From Pelomonas sp. Root1217 (GTDB taxonomy: Bacteria; Pseudomonadota; Gammaproteobacteria; Burkholderiales; Burkholderiaceae_C), in contig NZ_LMDC01000030.1 of assembly GCF_001425705.1 (NCBI RefSeq), forward strand, positions 1-64,000: 64,000 nucleotides of DNA, written 5' to 3'. Below the pieces are notes generated by a model. The model saw only the letters and a list, made by a program, of their open reading frames with translations. It was not told the DNA's origin and did no database searches. The position numbers were made by a program, and so were the translations under genes. Position 1 is the first letter of the stretch, and every line of letters starts with the position of its first letter. Of the stretch, positions 9,025-17,993 are shown piece by piece.

Positions 9025-10053
9025 ATGCCACGCCCGCCCCTGCGCCGCGCCTTGCTGCCTGCCCTCCTCCCCGCCCTGCTGTTCTGGGCGGCTTGGGCCC
9101 TGTTGCACTGGATCTGGCCCTACGCCCGCTGGCTGGCCCCGGCCGCCCAACTCTGGCTGGCCTACAGCGCCGCCTGGTTCACGCTCAACTGGCGCTGGTG
9201 GCCGCTGGCGGTGCCGCTGGCCGCCGCTCTGGGCGCGGCGGCGGGGACGCTGCTGCTGCCGGCCATCGACCTGGCGCAATGGCAGAACCCGCTGGCCATG
9301 TGGCGGCCCTGGCTGCCGGCCTTCGCCTTCGCGCTACTGATGCATCTGCCGACCCGCTGGTGGCGCTGGCGTGAGGAGCAGGCCTTGGCACTGCGCCTGG
9401 CGCACGCCGAGCACACCGCGGCGATGGCCGAACTGTCGCGCCAGGTCAGCCTGACCGAACTGAAGGCGCTGCAGGCCCAGGTCGAGCCGCATTTCCTGTT
9501 CAACGCGCTGGCCAGCCTGCAGCAGCTCATCCGCAGCCAGCCGGCCACGGCCGAGCGCTTTCTCGGCGAGCTGCACGACTACCTGCGCCTGGCCCTGCCG
9601 TCGCTGCGCAAGCCCATGAGCACGCTGGAGCGCGAGTTCGAGCTGGCACGCGCCTACCTCACGGTGATGTCCACACGGCTGGGCGAGCGCCTGCGCTTCG
9701 ACCTGCATCCCGAGCCCCGCTGCAACGGCCAAGGGCTGCCACCGTTGATGCTGCTGACGTTGGTGGAGAACGCGGTGCGCCACGGCATCGAGCCCAAGCC
9801 GCAAGGCGGCCGCATCGAACTCGATGCACGGCGCGAGGGCGAGCGCCTCGTGCTGGAGGTGCGCGACGATGGCATCGGCCTGCAGGCCGCTGAGTCGGGC
9901 CCGGCCAGCGGCCAGGGCCTGGGCTTGGCCAATCTGCGCGACCGCCTGGCGGGGCTGTACGGCGAGGCGGCACGCCTGAGTGTTCAACAGCGATCCACCG
10001 GCGGCGTGTGCGCGCGCATCGAGCTGCCCTGGAACATTCCCGAGACCCGATGA
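9025..10053 (+). CDS. LytS/YehU-type sensor histidine kinase
   Basis: A 342-residue inner-membrane kinase. Residues 8-112 hold about four hydrophobic segments. A short coiled coil leads to the His_kinase motif QVEPHFLFNAL, with His156 as the probable phosphorylation site. The HATPase domain follows, with an N-box around LVENAVRHG and a GQGLGLANLRDRL G-box. There is no periplasmic sensor domain of size, as usual for the LytS-like class. The stop overlaps the start of the response regulator gene, so the two are translationally coupled and form a cognate pair. Confidence 0.92.
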   Translation: MPRPPLRRALLPALLPALLFWAAWALLHWIWPYARWLAPAAQLWLAYSAAWFTLNWRWWPLAVPLAAALGAAAGTLLLPAIDLAQWQNPLAMWRPWLPAFAFALLMHLPTRWWRWREEQALALRLAHAEHTAAMAELSRQVSLTELKALQAQVEPHFLFNALASLQQLIRSQPATAERFLGELHDYLRLALPSLRKPMSTLEREFELARAYLTVMSTRLGERLRFDLHPEPRCNGQGLPPLMLLTLVENAVRHGIEPKPQGGRIELDARREGERLVLEVRDDGIGLQAAESGPASGQGLGLANLRDRLAGLYGEAARLSVQQRSTGGVCARIELPWNIPETR

Positions 10054-10817
10054 AGCATCCCACCGCCCTGCTGATCGAAGACGAAGCCTTGCCGCGCCAG
10101 CGCCTGCGCGAGGGCTTGGCCGAGCTGTGGCCGCAGCTGCACGTCCTGGCCGAGGCCGAGGACGGCGAACGCGGCCTGGCCCTGGTGCTGGAACTGCGGC
10201 CCGACATCGTCTTCGTCGACATCCGCCTGCCCGGGCTGGACGGCCTGCAGCTGGCGCGGCGCATCAAGGGCCTGTGCCACATCGTCTTCGTCACCGCCTA
10301 CGACGCGCATGCGGTCACCGCCTTCGACCAGGGCGCGGTGGACTACCTGCTCAAGCCGCTGGCCACCGAGCGCCTGCGCGAGACTGTGCAGCGCCTGCAG
10401 CAGCGCCTGCAGTTGCCACCTGCCGAGCTGGCGCGCTGGTTGCAGCAGTGGGCGCCGCCCTCCTTGCCATCCAGCGCCCCTCCCGCGCCCAGCGCACCGC
10501 TGCGCTGGCTGCAGGCCTCACAGGGCGAACGCTTGCACCTTGTGATGGTGGCGGATGTGAGCCATTTCCGCAGCGACAACAAATACACCTGCGCCTTCAC
10601 TGCGGAAGGCGACTACCTGCTGCGCCTGTCCTTGCGCGAATTGCTGCAGCAACTCGACCCGGAACAGTTCTGGCAGATTCACCGCGCCGTCGTCATCAAC
10701 GTGGCCCAGGTCGCTCGCGTGGATCGCAGCCTGGGCAGCATGGAAGTGCTACTCAAGGACGGCAAGACAAGGTTGCCGGTGAGCCAGAGCTTCCAACCCC
10801 GGTTCAAGCCGATGTAG
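10050..10817 (+). CDS. LytTR-family response regulator
   Basis: A 255-residue regulator. The receiver domain covers residues 5-120, with acidic residues E10-D11, phospho-acceptor Asp57 in FVDIRLPG and Lys at YLLKP. A Pro/Ala-rich linker leads to a LytTR DNA-binding domain at about 155-253, with the characteristic FRSDNKYTCAF and IHRAVVINVAQV segments. The ATG overlaps the kinase stop (ATGA). LytTR proteins bind direct repeats about two turns apart; the likely targets are the neighbouring halogenase and receptor operons, which is inference from location. Confidence 0.92.
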   Translation: MKHPTALLIEDEALPRQRLREGLAELWPQLHVLAEAEDGERGLALVLELRPDIVFVDIRLPGLDGLQLARRIKGLCHIVFVTAYDAHAVTAFDQGAVDYLLKPLATERLRETVQRLQQRLQLPPAELARWLQQWAPPSLPSSAPPAPSAPLRWLQASQGERLHLVMVADVSHFRSDNKYTCAFTAEGDYLLRLSLRELLQQLDPEQFWQIHRAVVINVAQVARVDRSLGSMEVLLKDGKTRLPVSQSFQPRFKPM

Positions 10818-10891
10818 CGCACGGTGTTGGCGCGCGCCGGCAGTGATGGCGGGCCGCGAACCACGACCCTGGCCGAACAACCCTTGCGGCC

Positions 10892-12382
10892 TTATTTGCT
10901 GGACGGAAACGCAAACACCGCGTTCTCGCGCACGCCCGACGAAGGCCAGCGCTGCGTGATCTGCTTGCGGCGCGTGTAAAAGCGCACCGCGTCCGGGCCG
11001 TAGGCGTTCAGGTCGCCAAACAGCGACCGCTTCCAGCCGCCGAACGAGTGGTAAGCCACCGGGACCGGCAGCGGCACGTTCACCCCCACCATGCCGACCT
11101 GGATGTGGTCGGTGAAGTGGCGCGCCGTCTCGCCATCGCGCGTGAAGATGCAGGTGCCGTTGCCGTATTCATGCGCGTCGACCATCGCCATAGCGGCCTG
11201 CAGGCTGTCGACGCGGATGATGCCGAGCACGGGGCCGAAGATCTCTTCCTCGTAGATGCGCATGCCGGGCGTGACGCGGTCGAACAGGCAGGGGCCGAGG
11301 AAGTAGCCGGCCTCGTGCCCGGCCACCGTCAGGCCACGGCCATCGACGACGAGTTCAGCGCCCTCTTCCACGCCTTGATCGACATAGCCACGCACCTTCT
11401 CCAGGTGCGCCTTCGTGACCAGCGGGCCCATGTCGCAGCCGGCCTCGCGGCCAGAGCCGACTTTCATGCGGGCCATCTCGGCGATGAGCTTCTCGCGCAC
11501 GGCGTCGGCCGTGGCGTCGCCCACTGCGACCACCAGCGGGATGGCCATGCAGCGCTCGCCGCAGGAGCCAAAGGCCGCGCCCATCAGCGCCGTCACGGCG
11601 TTGTCGATGTCGGCGTCGGGCATGACGACGGCGTGATTCTTGGCGCCGCCCAGCGCCTGCACGCGCTTGCCGTGCTTCGTACCCGTCGCGTAGATGTATT
11701 CGGCAATCGGCGTCGAGCCGACAAAGCTGATGGCCTGCACGCGTGGGTCGGCCAGCAGCGTGTCCACGGCCTCCTTGTCGCCGTTGACGACGTTAAGCAC
11801 GCCCGGCGGCAGGCCGGCGTCCTGGGCCAGCTGGGCGATGAACAGCGTGCTGCTCGGGTCGCGCTCGGACGGCTTCAGGATGAAGGTGTTGCCGCAGGCC
11901 ACGGCCATGGGCCACATCCACAGCGGCACCATGGCCGGGAAATTGAACGGCGTGATGCCGGCGCAGACGCCCAGCGACTGGAACTCCGACCAGGCGTCGA
12001 TGCCCGGGCCGACGTTGCGGCTGTGCTCGCCCTTCAGCAGCTCGGGCGCGTAGGTCGCGTACTCGACGTTCTCGATGCCGCGCTGCAGCTCGCCCAGGCT
12101 GTCGGCCAGCACCTTGCCGTGCTCGTCGGTGATGAGGCGGCAGATGGTGTCGGCATGCGCTTCGAGCAGCTCCTTGAAGCGGGTCAGCACGCGGGCGCGC
12201 TTGAGCGGCGGCGTGTTGCGCCAGGCAGGGAATGCGGCTTGCGCGGCGGCAATTGCGGATTCGACGGTGGCGCGGTCCGCCAGGCGGACCTGCGCGCCGA
12301 CCTTGCCGGTGGCGGGGTTGAAGACGTCGGCCGAACGGCTGCCGCCGTCGACCTGCTGGCCGTTGATGAGATGGGTGATCAC
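10892..12382 (-). CDS. mmsA: CoA-acylating methylmalonate/malonate-semialdehyde dehydrogenase
   Basis: A 496-residue aldehyde dehydrogenase that converts malonate semialdehyde or methylmalonate semialdehyde to acetyl-CoA or propanoyl-CoA with NAD. The catalytic cysteine is Cys278 in CGERCMA. At the position where most aldehyde dehydrogenases carry the base glutamate, this protein has GGAKNH, the hallmark of the CoA-acylating MMSDH family. Other family blocks are ITPFNFPAMVPLWM and EEEIFGPVLG. The start is GTG 12382, without a clear ribosome-binding site. The transaminase gene 21 bp upstream on the same strand would supply the semialdehyde, for example from beta-alanine. Confidence 0.93.
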   Translation of the reverse strand: MITHLINGQQVDGGSRSADVFNPATGKVGAQVRLADRATVESAIAAAQAAFPAWRNTPPLKRARVLTRFKELLEAHADTICRLITDEHGKVLADSLGELQRGIENVEYATYAPELLKGEHSRNVGPGIDAWSEFQSLGVCAGITPFNFPAMVPLWMWPMAVACGNTFILKPSERDPSSTLFIAQLAQDAGLPPGVLNVVNGDKEAVDTLLADPRVQAISFVGSTPIAEYIYATGTKHGKRVQALGGAKNHAVVMPDADIDNAVTALMGAAFGSCGERCMAIPLVVAVGDATADAVREKLIAEMARMKVGSGREAGCDMGPLVTKAHLEKVRGYVDQGVEEGAELVVDGRGLTVAGHEAGYFLGPCLFDRVTPGMRIYEEEIFGPVLGIIRVDSLQAAMAMVDAHEYGNGTCIFTRDGETARHFTDHIQVGMVGVNVPLPVPVAYHSFGGWKRSLFGDLNAYGPDAVRFYTRRKQITQRWPSSGVRENAVFAFPSSK

Positions 12383-12403
12383 GGGATGTTTGGGAGTAAA
12401 AGT

Positions 12404-13744
12404 TCAGAGAGTCGCGTCGAAGCAGTCGCCTAAAGCGGAGACCAGCGAGTCGATCTCGGCGGGCGTGCTGATGAAGGGCGGCGCCATCTGGATGGTGTCG
12501 CCGCCGTAGCGCACGTAGAAGCCCTTGGCGTACATGGCCATCGCGATGTCGAAGGGGCGCTTGGCGGGCTCGCCGGGCAGCGGCGTGACGGTGATGCCGG
12601 CGGCCAGACCGAAGTTGCGGATGTCGGCCACATGCTTGGCGCCCTTCAGGCCATGCACGGCCGTCTCGAACATCGGCGCCAGCTCCTTCACGCGCTGCAG
12701 CGCGTGCTCACGCTCCAGCAGGTCCAGCGAGGCGAGGCCGGCCGCGCAGGCGACCGGGTGCGCCGAGTAGGTGTAGCCGTGCGGGAACTCCAGCATGTAG
12801 TCCGGCCCGCCCTGGGCCATGAAGGTGTCGTGGATCTCCTGCTTGGCGACGACCACGCCGAGCGGCTGCACGCCGTTGGTGATCTGCTTGGCGGCGGTCA
12901 GGATGTCGGGCGTCACGCCGAAGGCCTCGGCGCCTGTCCATGCGCCGGCGCGGCCGAAGCCGGTGATGACCTCGTCGAAGATCAGCAGGATGTTGTGCGC
13001 CGTGCAGATCTCGCGCAACCGCTGCAGATAGCCCACCGGCGGGATGACGACGCCGGCCGAGCCGGAGAAGGGCTCGACGATGACGGCGGCGATGTTGCTC
13101 GCGTCGTGCAGCGCGATCAGCTGCAGCAGGTCGTCGGCCAGCGCGGCGCCCATCGGGCCGTCCTGCGGCGGCATGCCCTTGAAGAAGCTGCCGTTGGGCG
13201 GCTGCGTGTGCGGCAGGTGATCGGCCTCAATGCCCTGGCCGAAAGTCTTGCGGTTGCCCACCATGCCGCCGACCGAGATGCCGCCGAAGTTGACGCCGTG
13301 ATAGCCCTTGGCGCGGCCGATCAGCCGCGTCTTGCCCGCCTGGCCCTTGGCGCGCCAGTAGGCCCGCGCCATCTTCAGCGCCGTGTCAGCCGACTCCGAG
13401 CCCGAGCCCGTGAAGAACACGCGGTTCAAGCCGGCCGGCATCTTCTCGACGATCCTGTTGGCCAGCTCGAAGGACAGCGGGTGGCCGAACTGGAAGGCCG
13501 GCGAATAGTCCAGCTCGCGCGCCTGGCGGCTGATGGCTTCGACAATCTCTTGGCGCCCATGCCCCAAGCCCGTGCACCACAGGCCCGACAGGCCGTCGAA
13601 GATCTGCCGGCCGTCGTCGGTGCGGTAATAGGCGCCGGCGGCGCCGGTCAGCAGGCGGGGGTTGGCCTTGAACTGCCGGTTGCCGGTGAAGGGCATCCAG
13701 TGGGCGTCCATCCAGTTGGCAGGTCGGTCTGCGGTCTGAGTCAT
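12404..13744 (-). CDS. Class III omega-amino acid:pyruvate aminotransferase
   Basis: A 446-residue PLP enzyme of the class III aminotransferase family. Lys286 in LTAAKQITNG is the probable Schiff-base lysine. The cofactor-contact segment FDEVITGFGR (256-265) and the phosphate-binding GSGSESADTALK (113-124) are present. ATG 13744 gives the normal family length. With mmsA downstream it forms a two-step route from an omega-amino acid such as beta-alanine to a semialdehyde and then to an acyl-CoA. A LysR gene is transcribed divergently, and an inverted repeat lies in the shared promoter region. Confidence 0.9.
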   Translation of the reverse strand: MTQTADRPANWMDAHWMPFTGNRQFKANPRLLTGAAGAYYRTDDGRQIFDGLSGLWCTGLGHGRQEIVEAISRQARELDYSPAFQFGHPLSFELANRIVEKMPAGLNRVFFTGSGSESADTALKMARAYWRAKGQAGKTRLIGRAKGYHGVNFGGISVGGMVGNRKTFGQGIEADHLPHTQPPNGSFFKGMPPQDGPMGAALADDLLQLIALHDASNIAAVIVEPFSGSAGVVIPPVGYLQRLREICTAHNILLIFDEVITGFGRAGAWTGAEAFGVTPDILTAAKQITNGVQPLGVVVAKQEIHDTFMAQGGPDYMLEFPHGYTYSAHPVACAAGLASLDLLEREHALQRVKELAPMFETAVHGLKGAKHVADIRNFGLAAGITVTPLPGEPAKRPFDIAMAMYAKGFYVRYGGDTIQMAPPFISTPAEIDSLVSALGDCFDATL

Positions 13745-13793
13745 GGCGTCTCGTGCAAGTGGTTTGCGCCGCATCGTGCCCGGGCCAATGCTT

Positions 13794-13822
13794 GTAGACA
13801 ATGACAACATCGCCATGTCTAC
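13794..13822. promoter_or_regulatory. Perfect inverted repeat, candidate LysR operator
   Basis: GTAGACA (13794-13800) and TGTCTAC (13816-13822) are perfect 7-bp arms separated by 15 bp. The site lies between the divergent aminotransferase and LysR genes, about 50 bp upstream of the aminotransferase ATG and immediately upstream of the LysR ATG at 13833. The span and symmetry fit a LysR-type binding site controlling both directions. The overlap with ATG 13815 argues that LysR translation starts at 13833. Confidence 0.55.
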
Positions 13823-13832
13823 TTGCCGGTCA

Positions 13833-14753
13833 ATGAAACCAAATGACGCACGTCTTCCCGGCCAGATTGCAGACGTGGACCTGCGCCTGCTCAGGGTGTT
13901 CAAAGCCGTCGTCGAATGCGGCGGCATGGCGGCGGCGGAGCTGGAACTGAACGTCGGCATGCCGACCATCAGCCGGCAGATCAAGGACCTGGAGGAGCGC
14001 CTCGGCCTGGTGCTGTGCCGCCGCGGCCGCGCCGGATTTGCGCTGACGGCCGAGGGCGCCGAGCTCTACGCGGCGGCGCTGCAACTGCTGTCCGCCACCA
14101 CCGACTTCCGCGCCCGGCTGGAGGAGATCCACCACCAGATCGGCGGCGACCTGCATCTGGCACTGTTCGAGAAGACCGTCAGCAACTCCGCCTGCCACAT
14201 CGACCGAGCCCTGGCCCAGTTCAACCAGGCCGCACCCGGCGTGAAGCTGCACATCCATGTCGGCACCATCACCGACATCGAGCAGGGCGTGCTGTCGGGG
14301 CAGTTCCAGGTCGGTGTCATCCCCGAGCACCGGAGGTCGGAGAGCCTCGCCTACCGCCCGCTGTTTGGCGAGGTCATGCACCTGTACGCGGGCAACGGCC
14401 ACGCCTGGTTCGCGGCCGACCATCGCTGGAGCTGGGCCGACCTGAGAAACCAGCAACTGGCCGGTCTCGGCTATCACTCACCCAACCTCGTGCTCACGCA
14501 TCGACGCCAGTTGGAGCGGGCGGCCACGGCGTCTGACCAGGAAGGGGTTGCGACGCTGATCCTGACCGGCTGCTTCGTCGGCTTCCTGCCCGACCATTAC
14601 GCCCAGCCCTTTGTCGAGGCCGGCCGCCTGCGCGCCGTGTCCGTCGATGAGCTGAGCTACGACTGCAGCTTCGCCTGCATCTACCGCCACGACCCCGCGC
14701 CCACCCGGGCCGCGGCGACGCTGGTGCAGGCGCTCGAAGCGGCGCACGCTTGA
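13833..14753 (+). CDS. LysR-family transcriptional regulator of the transaminase/mmsA operon
   Basis: A 306-residue LysR protein. The N-terminal winged helix (residues 8-66) contains VDLRLLRVFKAVVECGG and the recognition helix region MPTISRQIKDLEERLG. The substrate-binding domain follows from about residue 95. ATG 13833 is chosen because the alternative ATGs at 13743 and 13815 overlap the neighbour's start or the inverted repeat; 13815 remains possible. The divergent position makes the transaminase and semialdehyde dehydrogenase genes its likely targets, with the omega-amino acid or its product as co-inducer (inference). Confidence 0.88.
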   Translation: MKPNDARLPGQIADVDLRLLRVFKAVVECGGMAAAELELNVGMPTISRQIKDLEERLGLVLCRRGRAGFALTAEGAELYAAALQLLSATTDFRARLEEIHHQIGGDLHLALFEKTVSNSACHIDRALAQFNQAAPGVKLHIHVGTITDIEQGVLSGQFQVGVIPEHRRSESLAYRPLFGEVMHLYAGNGHAWFAADHRWSWADLRNQQLAGLGYHSPNLVLTHRRQLERAATASDQEGVATLILTGCFVGFLPDHYAQPFVEAGRLRAVSVDELSYDCSFACIYRHDPAPTRAAATLVQALEAAHA

Positions 14754-14823
14754 GGAAGCGGCGACTACCATCCCGCTCCTACCTTCACCGCCATCTTCAG
14801 CGGCTTTGTGCCGCGCATCACGC

Positions 14824-15828
14824 ATGAGCCACACGCCCGATTCCTCTCGCTACGACCGCCAACCTTATCGTCGCAGCGGGCGCAGCGGCCTGCTGCTGCC
14901 GACCTTGTCGCTCGGCCTGTGGCACAACTTCGGCGACGTCGACCGCTACGACAACGCCCGCACCATGCTGCTGGGCGCCTTCGACCGCGGCGTCACCCAT
15001 TTCGACCTTGCCAACAACTACGGCCCACAGCCGGGCTCGGCCGAGCTGACCATGGGCCGCGTGCTGCGCGAGGACCTGCAGGCTCACCGGGACGAGCTGA
15101 TCATCTCGACCAAGGCCGGTTACCGCATGAACCCTGGGCCCTACGGTGAATGGGGATCGCGCAAGTACATGCTAGCCAGCCTGGATGCGAGCCTGAAGCG
15201 GCTCGGCCTGCCCTACGTCGACATCTTCTATTCGCACCGCCCCGATCCCGACACGCCGCTGGAGGAAACGATGGGTGCGCTGGACCACGCCGTGCGCAGC
15301 GGGCGGGCGCTGTATGTGGGACTGTCCAACTATTCGGCGGCTCAGACCCGCGAAGCCAGCGCCATCCTGCGCCGGCTGGGCACGCCCTGCGTCATCCACC
15401 AGCCACGCTACAGCATGCTGGACCGCCATGTCGAGGGCGGTCTGCTGGAGGTGCTGGCCGAGGAAGGCATCGGCTGCATTGCCTTCTCGCCACTGGCCCA
15501 GGGCCTGCTCACGGAGAAATACCTCTCGTCCATCCCTGCCGACTCACGCGCTGCCCTGGGTGGCTTCCTCAAACCCACCGACATCACGCCGGGCCGGCTG
15601 GAGGCGCTGCGCGCACTCAAGGCACTGGCGGATGCGCGTGGGCAGACGCTGGCTCAACTGGCCCTGACCTGGGTGCTGAGGCAGCCCGGCATGACGTCCA
15701 TCCTGGTCGGCGCCAGCCGGCTAGGCCAGATCGACGACGCGCTGGGCATCGTCGCGGCGGCGCCACTGACCGATGCTGAGCTGGCGGCGGTGGACGCCGC
15801 GCTGACGCTCGAGAAGTCAGCCGGCTGA
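14824..15828 (+). CDS. Aldo/keto reductase, YghZ-like
   Basis: A 334-residue NADPH-dependent aldo/keto reductase of the E. coli YghZ (L-glyceraldehyde 3-phosphate reductase) type. SLGLWHNFGD near the start is distinctive. The catalytic tetrad is visible as Asp (THFDLANNYG), Tyr in the same block, Lys (IISTKAGYRM) and His (IFYSHRPDP). The C-terminal ILVGASRLGQIDDAL is the NADP-binding region. ATG 14824 aligns with relatives; an in-frame codon at 14806 is less likely. The gene stands alone between the LysR gene and a convergent outer-membrane protein gene, and probably detoxifies aldehydes or methylglyoxal. Confidence 0.9.
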   Translation: MSHTPDSSRYDRQPYRRSGRSGLLLPTLSLGLWHNFGDVDRYDNARTMLLGAFDRGVTHFDLANNYGPQPGSAELTMGRVLREDLQAHRDELIISTKAGYRMNPGPYGEWGSRKYMLASLDASLKRLGLPYVDIFYSHRPDPDTPLEETMGALDHAVRSGRALYVGLSNYSAAQTREASAILRRLGTPCVIHQPRYSMLDRHVEGGLLEVLAEEGIGCIAFSPLAQGLLTEKYLSSIPADSRAALGGFLKPTDITPGRLEALRALKALADARGQTLAQLALTWVLRQPGMTSILVGASRLGQIDDALGIVAAAPLTDAELAAVDAALTLEKSAG

Positions 15829-15875
15829 GGTCGAGCCCGCTGACGGCCTGGGCTGACACACGCGTCATCGGCCGA

Positions 15876-17993
15876 TCAGAACGGGTCCTTGAACTGCATC
15901 GTCACGAAGAACGCACCCCGCGCCTCGCCGGCCTGGCGGCGCAGGTTGGCCATATAGCCCAGGCTGAAATCCACGCTGTCCACCAGCGTCACGCGCAGGC
16001 CGGTGCCCACGGCAAGGCGGGTACGGGGGCCGCTCAGGCGCGGGCTGGGATTCACCGCGTCCAGCATCAGCAGCGGACTGATGGCGACGGCATTGATCTC
16101 GTCCATCAGCGTGTCGACGATATGGCGCACCGGTTCGATCTCGCGGCGCGCGTCCTGCTCGGCCAGCTTGGGGTCTGCTGCTACGAACAAGCGCACCAGC
16201 TCCTTGACGGCAGCGCGCAGCGCGGCGCCTTGCTGCGTGACCTGCGGGTGGCGCGGGCCGGCGTTGAAGCTCTCCACACACAGCGCCACCACCTGCCCCA
16301 CCGTGTTGGCGGTGTCTTCACCAGGCAGCAGCTCGGTGAACAGGCCCAGTTGCGTGAGGCTGGACTCCAGCAGCACCTGCGTGATCTCGTCCTGGGCCTG
16401 GCCGAGCTGCGCCTTGCATGCGGCGAACAAATCGCTGTCGGCGCTGCCGGCGGCGGGCGCCACGGCAGCAAGGGCAGCATCGAGCGCGGCCAAGGTCCGC
16501 TGCACTGTCGGCAGTTGCGCAATGGCCTGCAGATAGGTCGGCAGGGTGGTGCGGTTGTCCGCCGCGAGGCCGCCGACGGCGGAGTCCAGCTGGCCGTTCA
16601 ACGCGGTGCGGACCTGGGCGTCGCGGTATGCCTCGGCCGGCACCAGCGGCTGGTTGAAGACCGGCAGCGCCGCCGTCAGGCTCAGCGCCGCAAAGCGCTG
16701 GTAGCCCGGGCTCGCCGGACTACCGGCCAGTGCATTGGTGCCCAGGCTGCGCAGCAGCGGCGCCGCGCGGATCTGCCACTCCTCGCCGCCGATGAATTGC
16801 TGCTCGCGCCCGCCAGCGAAGAAGCGCGCGCCATGTGGCACCAGGCCCTGCTCGCGCAGATGGCCCAGCGTCAGACGCGTTTCCAGCGACAGGCTGCGGT
16901 GGTCGGCCACCGGCCAGCGGCCCTCATGCGCGATGTCGATGATCTGCTTGACCCAGTCCAGGCCCGCGCCGCCGCTGCCGGCGCCGAACTCGACCGCATA
17001 GCTCGCGGCCAGGCTCTGCCGCGCCAGCCGTGCCGTGGTGCCCGCCATCAGCTTGAGCGACTGGTAGCGCTGGTCCGCCACCAGGCCTGCGGCGGGGTCG
17101 TCCTGGCCGCGGCTGCGGTGCTGGCCGGCATCCAGCGCCGCTCCCAGGCGTAGCGCCAGCGCCCAACTGCCCAGTGGATGCGTCTGAGCGAAGGCCTGAG
17201 CCTCGAGGTTGCTCTGCCCCAGCCGCGACACGGACTTGGCGGGCACCGACTGGTCGGCATAGCCCAGCCGCCAGGCCGTGTGGGCCCAGATGCCGTCGCT
17301 GTGCTCCCGCCCTCCCTCCAGCGCCAGCGCCATGTCCCGCAGCCGATCACTGGCGTAGGCGTCGACGGCGACGGAGCGCCAATAGAGGGTGTCGGCGTCG
17401 GCACCCGCACCACTGCGGTTGTAGAGGGCCGCCAGCCCGGCCCCGGCGCCCTCGCCCCCCCGATACCCCAGGCGCGGTTGCAGGCGCATGCCCGGGCGCA
17501 AGGCCTCCTGCCCGGACTGGCGCTCCGGGGCAGCCGTCTCGCGCTGGCGCGACTCCCAGGTCAGCCCTACCGACAAGGAGGCCTTGATGGCGTAGACAAA
17601 GAACACCAAGTCCAGGCCCTGCGGCGTGCAGCTGACCATCACGGGCAGCACGCGGCCGCCGACACGGGCTTCGACATCCAGGTTGGCAAAGGGCAGCGCA
17701 GCGATCTGGTTCCACACGGCCGTGACCTGGCTGGCGCTGTAGGGCGTGCCGCGCAGCGGCTCGGCCAAGGCCTTCGCCTGGTTCAGGTCAGCCCGGATCC
17801 AGGGCAGGAAGGCCAGCGGCGTCTGCACGTCCACGGCGTGGATGGGCATGCCGCCAAAGGCGCCGTTGGCCGGACAGGCATCACCGACGACCACCGCAGC
17901 CTGCCCGGCTTGCGGGCCGGCGCTGGCGACGGCGGGCGCCAGCAGGGCGGGCAGGGCCAGCGCCCAGCACGCGCCCAGTGGCGGGCGTCTCAC
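15876..17993 (-). CDS. Omp85/BamA-like outer-membrane beta-barrel protein with a helical insertion
   Basis: A 705-residue protein with a signal peptide of about 25 residues (ending ASAG). One POTRA-like domain follows at about 45-140, with ALAEPLRGTPYSASQV and LPFANLDVEA. The barrel region begins around 145 (SVGLTWESRQ). The segment ARFFAGGREQQFIGGEEW resembles the Omp85 strand 12 / RGF region, though the RGF triplet itself is not conserved. Residues about 500-640 are Ala/Leu/Gln-rich and predicted helical, an insertion before the last strands. The chain ends FFVTMQFKDPF, an outer-membrane C-terminal signature. GTG 17993 overlaps the stop of the upstream gene by four bases. Function unknown; assembly or secretion of a partner is plausible. 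Confidence 0.65.
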   Translation of the reverse strand: MRRPPLGACWALALPALLAPAVASAGPQAGQAAVVVGDACPANGAFGGMPIHAVDVQTPLAFLPWIRADLNQAKALAEPLRGTPYSASQVTAVWNQIAALPFANLDVEARVGGRVLPVMVSCTPQGLDLVFFVYAIKASLSVGLTWESRQRETAAPERQSGQEALRPGMRLQPRLGYRGGEGAGAGLAALYNRSGAGADADTLYWRSVAVDAYASDRLRDMALALEGGREHSDGIWAHTAWRLGYADQSVPAKSVSRLGQSNLEAQAFAQTHPLGSWALALRLGAALDAGQHRSRGQDDPAAGLVADQRYQSLKLMAGTTARLARQSLAASYAVEFGAGSGGAGLDWVKQIIDIAHEGRWPVADHRSLSLETRLTLGHLREQGLVPHGARFFAGGREQQFIGGEEWQIRAAPLLRSLGTNALAGSPASPGYQRFAALSLTAALPVFNQPLVPAEAYRDAQVRTALNGQLDSAVGGLAADNRTTLPTYLQAIAQLPTVQRTLAALDAALAAVAPAAGSADSDLFAACKAQLGQAQDEITQVLLESSLTQLGLFTELLPGEDTANTVGQVVALCVESFNAGPRHPQVTQQGAALRAAVKELVRLFVAADPKLAEQDARREIEPVRHIVDTLMDEINAVAISPLLMLDAVNPSPRLSGPRTRLAVGTGLRVTLVDSVDFSLGYMANLRRQAGEARGAFFVTMQFKDPF

